Origin: Paracoccaceae bacterium
GTDB lineage: Bacteria; Pseudomonadota; Alphaproteobacteria; Rhodobacterales; Rhodobacteraceae
NCBI GenBank assembly: GCA_020852535.1
Contig: JADZAO010000023.1
Span: forward strand, 1 to 10,148
Direction: 5' to 3'
DNA: 10,148 bases
Shown here: one piece after another, positions 1 through 7,132 of the stretch
How positions within the stretch are numbered: the first letter of the stretch is position 1
Layout: every line of letters starts with the position of its first letter
Notes under the pieces: model-generated
Seen by the model: only the letters and a program-made list of their open reading frames with translations
The model's database searches: none
What the model was told of the DNA's origin: nothing
Position numbers and translations under genes: made by a program

Positions 1-447
1 ACAGTCATTGGGCGCGAGGCACCTGCAGTGCCTCCTTCGGGGTTGGCAGATTTTGCCGTGCTGAAGGATGCAGATCTGCGGACGGGTAAAGTTACGGTGG
101 TGAATTTTTGGTCGAGCTGGTGTCCGCCTTGTCGTGCCGAGCATCCGGTGCTTCAGAAGATGGCTGAGGATGGCATTCGTGTGGCAGGTATCAATATGCG
201 GGATGATCCCAAAAATGCCGCGGCCTATCTGAAAGAGGAGGGGAACCCCTTCTTCGGGCTGGGCTTTGATCCGAAAGGAACGACTGTGGTCGATTGGGGC
301 GTGAGTGCTCCGCCTGAAACTTTTATCATCAATGGGGACGGAACGGTGGCATTTCGCTTCATTGGACCGCTGGTCGGTTCGGATTACGACCAGCGCTTCG
401 TGCCAGAATTGCACAAGGCGCTGAGTGCAGAAAATCTCGGTGGTTGA
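1..447 (+). CDS. ccmG: Cytochrome c biogenesis thioredoxin CcmG/DsbE, 5' end missing
   Basis: The reading frame is open from the first base and ends at TGA 445-447, giving 148 visible residues. The family is usually about 175-185 residues, so the N-terminal membrane anchor lies outside the window. CcmG is a periplasmic, membrane-tethered thioredoxin-like protein that reduces apocytochrome c or its haem chaperone so that haem can be attached. Seen directly: a thioredoxin-fold core with VVNFWSSWCPPC, whose CPPC redox pair falls at bases 121-132, followed by RAEHPVL. Further on are GINMRDDP, DPKG and WGVSAPPETF, which carries the cis-proline loop. The acidic and GVxxxPET signatures separate CcmG from general thioredoxins. 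A Val codon at base 28 could be read as a GTG start, but the homologous sequence continues upstream of it, so I treat the gene as truncated by the window edge. It faces acnA convergently across a shared terminator. Identification is confident. Confidence 0.94.
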   Translation, partial: TVIGREAPAVPPSGLADFAVLKDADLRTGKVTVVNFWSSWCPPCRAEHPVLQKMAEDGIRVAGINMRDDPKNAAAYLKEEGNPFFGLGFDPKGTTVVDWGVSAPPETFIINGDGTVAFRFIGPLVGSDYDQRFVPELHKALSAENLGG

Positions 448-461
448 GGCGTCAAACGCCT
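447..461 (+). other. Small hairpin overlapping the ccmG stop codon
   Basis: AGGCGT (447-452) and ACGCCT (456-461) form a perfect 6-bp stem with a CAA loop, beginning on the last base of the ccmG stop codon. No T-run follows, so it is not a classical intrinsic terminator. It may protect the mRNA 3' end or be chance. The rest of 462-622 holds no gene that I can support. Confidence 0.35.
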
Positions 462-622
462 GCCAGAATGGAAAACAGGATCGTCAAAGTAAGTATTCTT
501 GTTTCATGCGGGTGTGAAAAAAGGCGTAGTTTGGGCAGCAAAGTGGTGCTTAGTTGGTTTGGTTATGAACAAAATTCCCATGGTCGCTGAAATAAACCAC
601 GTGGCCTATCTGTGCAGTATAG

Positions 623-653
623 AAAAAAGGCCCGCTTTCGCGGGCCTTTTTTT
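623..653. terminator. Bidirectional intrinsic terminator between ccmG and acnA
   Basis: GGCCCGC (629-635) pairs perfectly with GCGGGCC (640-646) around a TTTC loop. The left arm is preceded by six A (623-628) and the right arm is followed by seven T (647-653). The hairpin therefore has a U-tract when read from either side. It lies 22 bases beyond the acnA stop codon and about 175 bases beyond the ccmG stop, so it can terminate both convergent transcripts. Its GC-rich stem and tetraloop make this the clearest terminator in the window. Confidence 0.93.
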
Positions 654-675
654 GGGGAAACAACGGGTTTTAAAA

Positions 676-3363
676 TCAGGCTGAAGCGAGATCGCGTAGC
701 ACATAGTGCAGCACACCGCCGTGTTTTATGTATTCGATCTCGATTTCTGTATCGATGCGGCACTTGATTTGGATGATTTTGATCGTGCCATCTGCATAGG
801 TGATTTTGCAAGGGATCAGAGAGAGCGGCTTGAGGTCGTCTTCCAGTCCGGTGATTGAGATGGTTTCGTTGCCCTTGAGGCCGAGCGATTTACGGGTATC
901 ACCGTCCGTGAATTCAAAGGGGATGACGCCCATGCCGACGAGATTGGAGCGGTGGATGCGTTCAAAACTTTCTGCAATTACGGCTTTGACACCGAGGAGG
1001 GCGGTGCCCTTGGCTGCCCAGTCACGTGACGAGCCTGCGCCGTATTCGATGCCGCCGAAGATTACCAAGGGGGTTTTGTTTGCCTGATAGGCCATTGAGG
1101 CCTCGAAGATTGAGGTTTGTGCGCCGTCTGGGCCTTTGGTGTAGCCGCCTTCGATGCCGTCGAGCATTTCGTTCTTGATGCGAATATTGGCAAAAGTACC
1201 GCGCATCATGATTTCGTGATTGCCGCGGCGGGCGCCGTAGGAGTTGAACTCGGAGATCGGAACTTGCCGTTCGGTCAGGTATTGACCGGCGGGGGTGGTG
1301 GCCTTGAACGATCCTGCGGGCGAGATATGGTCGGTGGTGATCATGTCACCTAAGAGGGCGAGGATTCTGGCGCTTTTGATGTTTTTGATCGTGCCAGGAG
1401 TTTTTGTCATGCCGCGGAAGTAGGGCGGGTTTTGGATGTAGGTCGAGCAAGAGGGCCAATCGTAGGTTTCCGCCTCGGTGATTTCCACCGCTTGCCATTT
1501 CTCGTCACCCTTGAAGACATCGGCGTATTTTTTGAGAAAGGATTCGCGCGTTACGGTGGCGTGCACGAGGTCGGCGATTTCCTTGTTTGTGGGCCAGATG
1601 TCCTTGAGGTAGACGGGTTGGCCATTCGATCCGGTGCCCAAGGGTTCTGTTGTAAGGTTGATGTTCATGTCACCGGCAAGAGCATAGGCCACGACCAGCG
1701 GTGGTGAGGCAAGGTAGTTGGCGCGAACGTCGGGCGAAATGCGACCTTCGAAGTTGCGGTTGCCTGATAGGACGGCGGTTACAACAAGGTCACCTTCGGC
1801 GATGGCTGCCGAGATTTCTGGTTGCAAGGGACCAGAGTTGCCGATGCAGGTGGTACATCCGTAACCGACGAGATTGAAGCCTACAGCGTCGAGGTCTTCT
1901 TGTAGGCCTGCGGCGTTGAGGTATTCGGAAACGACTTGGGATCCGGGGGCTAGCGAGGTTTTGACCCATGGTTTGCGGTTAAGGCCCAAGGCGCGGGCTT
2001 TGCGGGCAACGAGGCCAGCCCCGATGAGGACGTAAGGGTTTGAGGTGTTGGTGCAAGAGGTGATTGAAGCGATTACAACCTTGCCAGATGATAGCTTGTA
2101 GTTTTCGCCTTTGACCTGCACTTCGATATTCATTGGGCGTTTGAATGAGATGTCCATCTCCTTGGAAAAGGAGGCCTTGGCATCGGTCAGCGGTAAATAA
2201 TCCTGCGGGCGTTTTGGGCCGGAGATGGCAGGAATGATGGTTGCCATGTCAAGCTCAAGCGTCGAGGTATAGATGGGCGCGTAGTCGGCATCACGCCATA
2301 TGCCGTTGGCTTTCGCATAGGCTTCTACGAGGGCGATGCGGCTTTCCGCGCGTCCTGTTTGGCGAAGGTAGCGGATGGTTTCGTTGTCGATTGGGAAAAA
2401 GCCGCAGGTGGCGCCGTATTCGGGGGCCATGTTGGCGATCGTCGCACGGTCGGCTAGCGGCAGATGGTCAAGGCCTGGGCCATAAAATTCGACGAACTTG
2501 TTCACCACGCCGTGTTTGCGGAGCATTTGCACTATTTTTAGCACGATGTCGGTGGCGGTGGTGCCTTCCATCATTCTGCCGGTTAGTTTGAAGCCGACGA
2601 CTTCTGGGATGAGCATTGAGACGGGTTGGCCTAGCATGGCAGCTTCGGCTTCGATTCCGCCCACGCCCCATCCAAGGACGGCGAGGCCGTTGACCATCGT
2701 GGTGTGGCTGTCGGTGCCGACGAGGGTATCTGGATAGGCGATCTCGTTGCCGTGTTGGTCTTTGTCTGTCCAGACGGTTTGGGCGAGGTATTCGAGGTTG
2801 ACCTGATGGCAGATGCCGGTTCCTGGGGGAACCACGCGGAAGTTGTTGAAGGCCTTTTGACCCCATTTTAGGAACACGTAACGCTCCATGTTGCGTTCGT
2901 ATTCGCGATCGACGTTGGCTTTGAAAGCACGGGGTGTGCCGAATTCGTCGATCATCACCGAGTGGTCAATCACGAGGTCGACGGGTACGAGCGGGTTGAT
3001 CTTGGCGGCTGAACCTTTCAACCCGATGATGCCGTCGCGCATGGCGGCGAGATCAACGACGGCGGGAACCCCGGTGAAGTCCTGCATTAGCACGCGTGCG
3101 GGGCGGTAGGCGATTTCTCGGGGGTTCTTGCCTCCGAATTTTGCCCAGTCGGAGAAGGCCTTGATGTCATCGACGGATACAGTCTTTCCATCCTCGAAGC
3201 GGAGCATGTTTTCTAGCACCACCTTTAGCGCAGCGGGAAGTTTGGAGAACTGGCCCAAGCCTGCCGCTTCTGCGGCGGGGATCGAGTAGTAGCTGACGGT
3301 CTTGCCGCCTGCGGTAAGGGTTTTGCGGGTTTTGGCGCTGTCGTGTCCGACGGTGACGGTCAT
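676..3363 (-). CDS. acnA: Aconitate hydratase A (aconitase)
   Basis: This 895-residue protein interconverts citrate and isocitrate through cis-aconitate in the TCA cycle, in the cytoplasm, using a [4Fe-4S] cluster. E. coli AcnA is about the same length (891). Seen in the sequence: the three cluster ligands Cys437 (in ITSCTNTSNP), Cys503 and Cys506 (in GYGCTTCIGNSGPL). Also present are the substrate-site segments GTDSHTTM (217-224) and GNRNFEGR (534-541). The C-terminal swivel domain carries the anion-binding GSSRDWAAKG from about residue 777. The overall pattern is the AcnA/IRP type, not AcnB or mitochondrial aconitase. The ATG is supported by an AGGAGG at 3374-3369, five bases upstream. It is transcribed alone: a strong terminator follows it, and 228 bp separate it from purB. 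A 10-bp tandem repeat about 100 bases upstream is a candidate regulatory site. The protein appears intact. Confidence 0.98.
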   Translation of the reverse strand: MTVTVGHDSAKTRKTLTAGGKTVSYYSIPAAEAAGLGQFSKLPAALKVVLENMLRFEDGKTVSVDDIKAFSDWAKFGGKNPREIAYRPARVLMQDFTGVPAVVDLAAMRDGIIGLKGSAAKINPLVPVDLVIDHSVMIDEFGTPRAFKANVDREYERNMERYVFLKWGQKAFNNFRVVPPGTGICHQVNLEYLAQTVWTDKDQHGNEIAYPDTLVGTDSHTTMVNGLAVLGWGVGGIEAEAAMLGQPVSMLIPEVVGFKLTGRMMEGTTATDIVLKIVQMLRKHGVVNKFVEFYGPGLDHLPLADRATIANMAPEYGATCGFFPIDNETIRYLRQTGRAESRIALVEAYAKANGIWRDADYAPIYTSTLELDMATIIPAISGPKRPQDYLPLTDAKASFSKEMDISFKRPMNIEVQVKGENYKLSSGKVVIASITSCTNTSNPYVLIGAGLVARKARALGLNRKPWVKTSLAPGSQVVSEYLNAAGLQEDLDAVGFNLVGYGCTTCIGNSGPLQPEISAAIAEGDLVVTAVLSGNRNFEGRISPDVRANYLASPPLVVAYALAGDMNINLTTEPLGTGSNGQPVYLKDIWPTNKEIADLVHATVTRESFLKKYADVFKGDEKWQAVEITEAETYDWPSCSTYIQNPPYFRGMTKTPGTIKNIKSARILALLGDMITTDHISPAGSFKATTPAGQYLTERQVPISEFNSYGARRGNHEIMMRGTFANIRIKNEMLDGIEGGYTKGPDGAQTSIFEASMAYQANKTPLVIFGGIEYGAGSSRDWAAKGTALLGVKAVIAESFERIHRSNLVGMGVIPFEFTDGDTRKSLGLKGNETISITGLEDDLKPLSLIPCKITYADGTIKIIQIKCRIDTEIEIEYIKHGGVLHYVLRDLASA

Positions 3364-3457
3364 CTGGGCCTCCTGACGGTGGGTTCATATGCGCGAGCCC
3401 ATGCGGGCGGATTTTCTTCCCCTTTGCCAGTGCTTTATCAGTCTGACAAGGGAGTCA

Positions 3458-3483
3458 CATACTTTGTATGCCGTTGTATGCCG
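3458..3483. promoter_or_regulatory. Tandem 10-bp repeat plus palindrome upstream of acnA
   Basis: TTGTATGCCG occurs twice back to back with no spacer (3464-3473 and 3474-3483), so the two copies are one helical turn apart. The first copy also overlaps a palindrome, CATAC-TTT-GTATG (3458-3470). The block lies 95-120 bases upstream of the acnA start codon, within a 228-bp gap, where an operator would be expected. The arrangement suits a dimeric transcription factor bound on one face of the helix. I do not recognise it as the site of a specific regulator, and no convincing -35/-10 pair could be fixed next to it. Assignment as an operator is inference. Confidence 0.45.
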
Positions 3484-3560
3484 AAAATAAAGCCCTTTTT
3501 GGGGGACACTGCGGTGCTGTTCATATTGCCGCTCGCCGTAAAATCTTGTTTGGCGGTGTT

Positions 3561-3576
3561 GATGTAGTTTTACATC
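3561..3576. repeat. Short inverted repeat downstream of purB
   Basis: GATGTA (3561-3566) and TACATC (3571-3576) are perfect 6-bp arms around a 4-base loop. The element lies 15 bases past the purB stop on the minus strand. It lacks a T-run on either side and is AT-rich, so it would be a weak terminator at best. An attenuated 3' end for purB or a protein-binding palindrome are the alternatives. Confidence 0.3.
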
Positions 3577-3591
3577 TCACAAGGCTGATCG

Positions 3592-4893
3592 TTAGCCAAA
3601 AACGCGCTTGAAGATCGTATCGACATGTTTGGTGTGATAGCTGAGGTCGAATTTTTTTTCGATTTCGGTGGGGGAGAGTGCATCGGTGACTTCGGGATCG
3701 GCTAGAAGTTCCGTTTTGAAATCGGCGCCATGTTCCCAAACCTTCATCGCGTTGCGTTGCACAAGACGGTAGCTATCTTCGCGGCTGATGCCTGCTTGCG
3801 TAAGGGCCAGCAAAACTCGTTGCGACATGATGAGGCCGCGGAATTTATTAATATTATTTAGCATGTTGTCTGGGTAGATCACCAATTTTTCGATTACTCC
3901 GGCAAGACGGTGCAGGGCAAAATCGAGGGTGATGGTGGTGTCAGGGCCGATGGCGCGTTCGACCGACGAGTGGCTGATGTCGCGTTCGTGCCAGAGCGCT
4001 ACGTTCTCCATCGCAGGGACAACCGACATGCGGACAAGGCGCGCGAGGCCGGTCAGGTTTTCGGTTAACACAGGATTGCGCTTGTGCGGCATAGCAGAGC
4101 TGCCCTTTTGGCCGGGCGAGAAGAATTCCTCTGCTTCAAGCACTTCGGTGCGCTGCATGTGGCGGATTTCGATGGCGATGTTTTCAATGCTTGAGGCGAT
4201 GACGCTAAGCGTAGCAAAAAACATGGCGTGACGATCGCGGGGGATTATTTGCGTGCTAATTGGCTCGGGTGTCAGGCCAAGCTGGACGCAGACATGTTCT
4301 TCGACTCTTGGATCAATGTTGGCAAAAGTTCCGACCGCGCCGCTGATAGCCCCTGTCGCTATTTCTGTGCGGGCGTTCACTAGGCGGGCACGGTTGCGCT
4401 GCATTTCGGCATAAAAGCGGGCGAAGGTCAGACCCATCGTTGTGGGTTCGGCATGGATGCCGTGGCTGCGGCCTATGCGGACGGTATCCTTGTGTTCGAA
4501 GGCGCGGGTCTTAAGTGCTGTAAGGACGCGGTCGAGACCGCTGAGCAGCAGGTCGCTGGCGCGGACGAGCTGGATATTTAGTGTAGTGTCGAGCACGTCG
4601 GACGAGGTCATGCCCTGGTGCACAAAGCGGGCGATGTCAGTGCCGATGATTTCGGAGAGATGTGTAAGGAAGGCGATTACGTCATGCTTGGTGACAGCTT
4701 CGATTTCCTCAATGCGGGCGACGTCGAAGGTAGTATCCTTGGCCTTCCAGATGGCGGCGGCATTTTCTTTCGGGATCACGCCGATTGCGGCTTGTGCGTC
4801 GCAGGCATGGGCTTCAATCTCGAACCAGATGCGGAATTTGGTTTCTGGTGACCAGAGGGCGACCATTTCGGGACGGGAATAGCGGGGGATCAT
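3592..4893 (-). CDS. purB: Adenylosuccinate lyase
   Basis: The 433-residue enzyme of the fumarase/aspartase superfamily acts twice in purine synthesis. It releases fumarate from SAICAR to give AICAR, and from adenylosuccinate to give AMP. Seen in the sequence: MIPRYSRPEM at the N-terminus, typical of the short PurB class. KHDVIAF includes His70, TSSD lies at 96-99, and GRSHGIHAEPTT contains His144 and His147. The superfamily signature GSSAMPHKRNP (264-274) is in the flexible catalytic loop. Length and motif order are normal for the bacterial/human-like short form, which is a cytoplasmic homotetramer whose active sites are shared between subunits. The ATG at 4893 has AAGGAAGG centred about 8-12 bases upstream. 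It is separated by 228-240 bp from acnA and metA, so it is probably its own transcription unit. It shares the purine pathway with guaA further right, but I see no operon linking them. Confidence 0.97.
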   Translation of the reverse strand: MIPRYSRPEMVALWSPETKFRIWFEIEAHACDAQAAIGVIPKENAAAIWKAKDTTFDVARIEEIEAVTKHDVIAFLTHLSEIIGTDIARFVHQGMTSSDVLDTTLNIQLVRASDLLLSGLDRVLTALKTRAFEHKDTVRIGRSHGIHAEPTTMGLTFARFYAEMQRNRARLVNARTEIATGAISGAVGTFANIDPRVEEHVCVQLGLTPEPISTQIIPRDRHAMFFATLSVIASSIENIAIEIRHMQRTEVLEAEEFFSPGQKGSSAMPHKRNPVLTENLTGLARLVRMSVVPAMENVALWHERDISHSSVERAIGPDTTITLDFALHRLAGVIEKLVIYPDNMLNNINKFRGLIMSQRVLLALTQAGISREDSYRLVQRNAMKVWEHGADFKTELLADPEVTDALSPTEIEKKFDLSYHTKHVDTIFKRVFG

Positions 4894-5133
4894 CGGTAGC
4901 GCCTTCCTTGACTAGGATTGGCTGCGCCATAGACAACAACGCTGCCCAAGGCAAGGTAGGCTTGGCTTTCAACATGCAGACTTGTGTCTTAGATGGAGGT
5001 TTAGTCATTCGTTTGCAGGTTGAAACGGCCAAGGTTTTGGGACGGGCGGTCATGCGAAGTCGTTTTTGCGGATTTGGGCATGATAGAGGGTCGCTGTCAA
5101 AGTAGAGTGCCCAAAATTTCGGCAGTGGCGTGG

Positions 5134-6051
5134 CTATGTGCCAATCTTTTCGATTTCATAGGGCGTGGACTGGTAAATTTCATTTATCCAGTTGCCATAT
5201 AGAAGATGGGCATGGCTTTTCCAGTGATTGAGCGGAGGCATCGCAGGATTATCATCGGGATAATAATTGGCTGGAACGTTGATCGGCGTGCCGTTTGCAA
5301 TGTCGCGCTCATATTCTTGTTTTAGCGTGTCGCTGTCATATTCGAAGTGGTTAAAGATGTAGAGAGCGCGGTGCGCTGGGTCTTCGACCAAGCAGGGGCC
5401 GACCTCTTTGGAGCCGAGCAAGGTGTGTAGGCCGGGACGAGCATTAATCTCGTCTTGTCGCATTTCGGTCCAGCGGCTGACGGGGATGACAAAATCATCG
5501 GAAAATCCGCGCAAAAAGGGTGAGGTCGGACAGAGGTTGCGATGGTGAAAGCAGCCGAAAGCTTTAGCCAAAAGCATGTGCTTTTCGACGCCGTGAAAGT
5601 GGTTGATCATCGCCATGCCGCACCAGCATACGCCGAAAGTGGAGTGTACGTTGGTTTGGGTCCAGTCCATTACTTGTTTTAGTTCGGACCAGTAGGTGAC
5701 CTCGCAAAATGGCAGGTGTTCGATGGGAGCGCCGGTGATGATGAGGCCGTCGAACTTTTCATCAACCACGTCTTGAAACGGGCGGTAAAAGGTTTCCATG
5801 TGCTCGGCGGCTGTGTTTCGCGTATGATGCTCGGTCATGCGGATCAGCCGCAGGTCGATCTGCAAAGGTGTGGCTCCGATTAGACGGGCAAATTGGTTCT
5901 CTGTCTGGATTTTTTTTGGCATTAGGTTCAGTAGGCCAATCCGCAGTGGGCGGATATCCTGACGGGTGGCTCGCTCGGGCGACATGACCGAGACACCTTC
6001 GTTCCTGAGAACGTCATAGGCGGGTAAAGTCTCGGGCAGGGTAATGGGCAT
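5134..6051 (-). CDS. metA: Homoserine O-acyltransferase, MetA family, probably acetyl-CoA type
   Basis: The enzyme acylates the hydroxyl of homoserine, the first committed step of methionine synthesis. It belongs to the glutamine-amidotransferase-like MetA fold, unrelated to MetX. I chose the start at 6051 (MPITLPETLP), not the in-frame ATG at 6120, for three reasons. It matches family N-termini, it has AGGA five bases upstream, and it avoids overlap with the gene before it. With this start (305 residues) the catalytic residues fall exactly on E. coli numbering: Cys142 (in GVCWCG), His235 and Glu237 (in NHFEYD). Residue 111 is Glu (TGAPIE). Published work on this family links Glu at 111 to acetyl-CoA use and Gly to succinyl-CoA use, so homoserine O-acetyltransferase is the better prediction. 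The gene starts 31 bases after the P-loop protein gene stops and is probably co-transcribed with it. I found no SAM riboswitch immediately upstream. Confidence 0.95.
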   Translation of the reverse strand: MPITLPETLPAYDVLRNEGVSVMSPERATRQDIRPLRIGLLNLMPKKIQTENQFARLIGATPLQIDLRLIRMTEHHTRNTAAEHMETFYRPFQDVVDEKFDGLIITGAPIEHLPFCEVTYWSELKQVMDWTQTNVHSTFGVCWCGMAMINHFHGVEKHMLLAKAFGCFHHRNLCPTSPFLRGFSDDFVIPVSRWTEMRQDEINARPGLHTLLGSKEVGPCLVEDPAHRALYIFNHFEYDSDTLKQEYERDIANGTPINVPANYYPDDNPAMPPLNHWKSHAHLLYGNWINEIYQSTPYEIEKIGT

Positions 6052-6082
6052 GATGGTCCTAAATGGCTGGTGGGCGACGTAT

Positions 6083-6946
6083 TTATGCGGAGGCGTTGGT
6101 CCGATCAAGGGCGGCTGCAATCAGGTCATGAAAGCCTGTGGCATCCTTTACGCTGGCAACCTCTTCGGCGGTGACGGTAAGGCCCCACTTGGCCATCGCG
6201 GCATAACGGGGTTGGCGGTGTTCTAGGAGGCGGGCATAACCGAAGCGAAGAAAAGCATCAGGGTCGATGGTGGCTTCATCTTTGCCGTCCTTATATTCAG
6301 CCCATAGTTCGCGTAGGAAATCGGGCTGGTAATACATCGGCTTCGGCGCGCGGTCGAAGCGACGCTTTAGTTCCTCGCGATGGGCCTCGGAGCCGTAGAT
6401 CCAGACTAGAAGTAGTTTGTCAGAAAGCGCCTTCATAACTGGATCAGCAGGGTTGGCGGCATCAACCACTTCGCAGATTGAACCGCCTGAATCGCAGACG
6501 AAGTTAGGATAACCGTATATGTTATGGGCGCGCTCAATGAAGCGCAGCGTGTCGAATAGAGCACTGATCTCAGCATCGCGGTGCTGGGATTGACGTTTGC
6601 AATATTCGGCAAAAGGAATGCCGCCACGCGCGGGATTGCCCGGCTTTCCGAGGTATGAGGAGAGCGGTGTAAGGTTGTTAAAGGTGATGTTTGAGGCGAT
6701 GTAGACTGAGTCTGTCATTAGAAGTTCGCGTAGAAGCGGAACATTCATCGCTTCGCGTTTGAAGTTGTCTGCGATGAACTCGCCCATGTAGCGGGTGCCG
6801 ATGCGGTAATCGATGGAATAGTGAAACCAGTCTCCCGCATCGCGTAGCAGGTTTGAAAGGCGCGTCTTGCCAAGGCCAGACATCCCAAACAACAGTACGT
6901 GTTTTTTCGGGGCCTTTAGGAATTCCGAGCCGCTTTTGTAGATCAT
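6083..6946 (-). CDS. Uncharacterised P-loop protein resembling a shikimate-kinase-fold kinase
   Basis: This 287-residue soluble protein is of unknown function. Seen in the sequence: a Walker A motif GMSGLGKT (21-28) after a hydrophobic strand (HVLLF), and an acidic residue in YSID (Asp46). There is a Walker-B-like FVCDSGGS (149-156) with a Gly-Gly pair, then a hydrophobic strand LLLVWIYGS (178-186). A basic lid-like stretch, REELKRRFDRAPKPMYY (190-206), follows. The C-terminal PRYAAMAKWGLTVTAEEVA resembles the R-x-P-x-Y...EEVA tail of shikimate kinases. The order suggests a small-molecule kinase or related ATPase of the shikimate/gluconate kinase group, but with insertions that make it longer than the usual 170-200 residues. 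That placement is my inference and no substrate can be named. The ATG at 6946 follows AAGGGCAGG. It lies between the guaA terminator and metA, so it probably leads a two-gene transcript with metA. Confidence 0.85.
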   Translation of the reverse strand: MIYKSGSEFLKAPKKHVLLFGMSGLGKTRLSNLLRDAGDWFHYSIDYRIGTRYMGEFIADNFKREAMNVPLLRELLMTDSVYIASNITFNNLTPLSSYLGKPGNPARGGIPFAEYCKRQSQHRDAEISALFDTLRFIERAHNIYGYPNFVCDSGGSICEVVDAANPADPVMKALSDKLLLVWIYGSEAHREELKRRFDRAPKPMYYQPDFLRELWAEYKDGKDEATIDPDAFLRFGYARLLEHRQPRYAAMAKWGLTVTAEEVASVKDATGFHDLIAAALDRTNASA

Positions 6947-7006
6947 GACCTGCCCTTTTTGCCATACGGGGCGGTGATAGCGTAGGCGTGCGGAGAATTC
7001 ACGTAG

Positions 7007-7040
7007 AAAAAAAAGACCTCGTTGGTTGAGGTGAGGTCTT
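7007..7040 (-). terminator. Intrinsic terminator downstream of guaA
   Basis: On the minus strand AAGACCTC (7040-7033) pairs perfectly with GAGGTCTT (7020-7013) across a 12-base loop. The second arm runs straight into eight T residues (7014-7007). This is a good Rho-independent terminator for guaA, ending about 95-125 bases past its stop codon. It separates guaA from the P-loop gene and metA, implying that those two have their own promoter in 6947-7006 or depend on read-through. The stretch 7041-7132 holds no supported gene. Confidence 0.9.
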
Positions 7041-7132
7041 GGTGCGGTCAGAATAGATTAACCGACACTTATGCCGATGCGGTGTATGTTGTGTCGCCAA
7101 GACCGGGGATTATGCGAAAGTTTTGTTTTGGG

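Noticed and set aside
499..684. 61-codon plus-strand frame after ccmG
   Set aside because: It starts with TTG without a ribosome site, runs through the terminator hairpin and overlaps the end of acnA. It is not a credible gene.
4814..5053. 79-codon minus-strand open frame spanning the purB start
   Set aside because: It overlaps 80 bases of purB in another frame, has no recognisable domain and an unremarkable composition, and purB has its own ribosome site.
5001..5081. 26-residue minus-strand frame in the metA-purB gap (MPKSAKTTSHDRP...)
   Set aside because: It has no Shine-Dalgarno sequence, is very short, and has no recognised family. It is not separable from chance.
5103..5121. Hairpin-like sequence just past the metA stop
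   Set aside because: It has only a 4-bp stem with an internal mismatch and no T-run, so I do not call it a terminator.
6049..6120. Longer N-terminus for metA starting at 6120
   Set aside because: It overlaps the preceding gene by 38 bases and adds residues absent from the family. The 6051 start gives exact family numbering for the catalytic residues.
6947..7006. SAM-II or related riboswitch upstream of the P-loop/metA unit
   Set aside because: Alphaproteobacterial met genes often carry one, but the 60 bases here are short and I cannot find the conserved pseudoknot elements.
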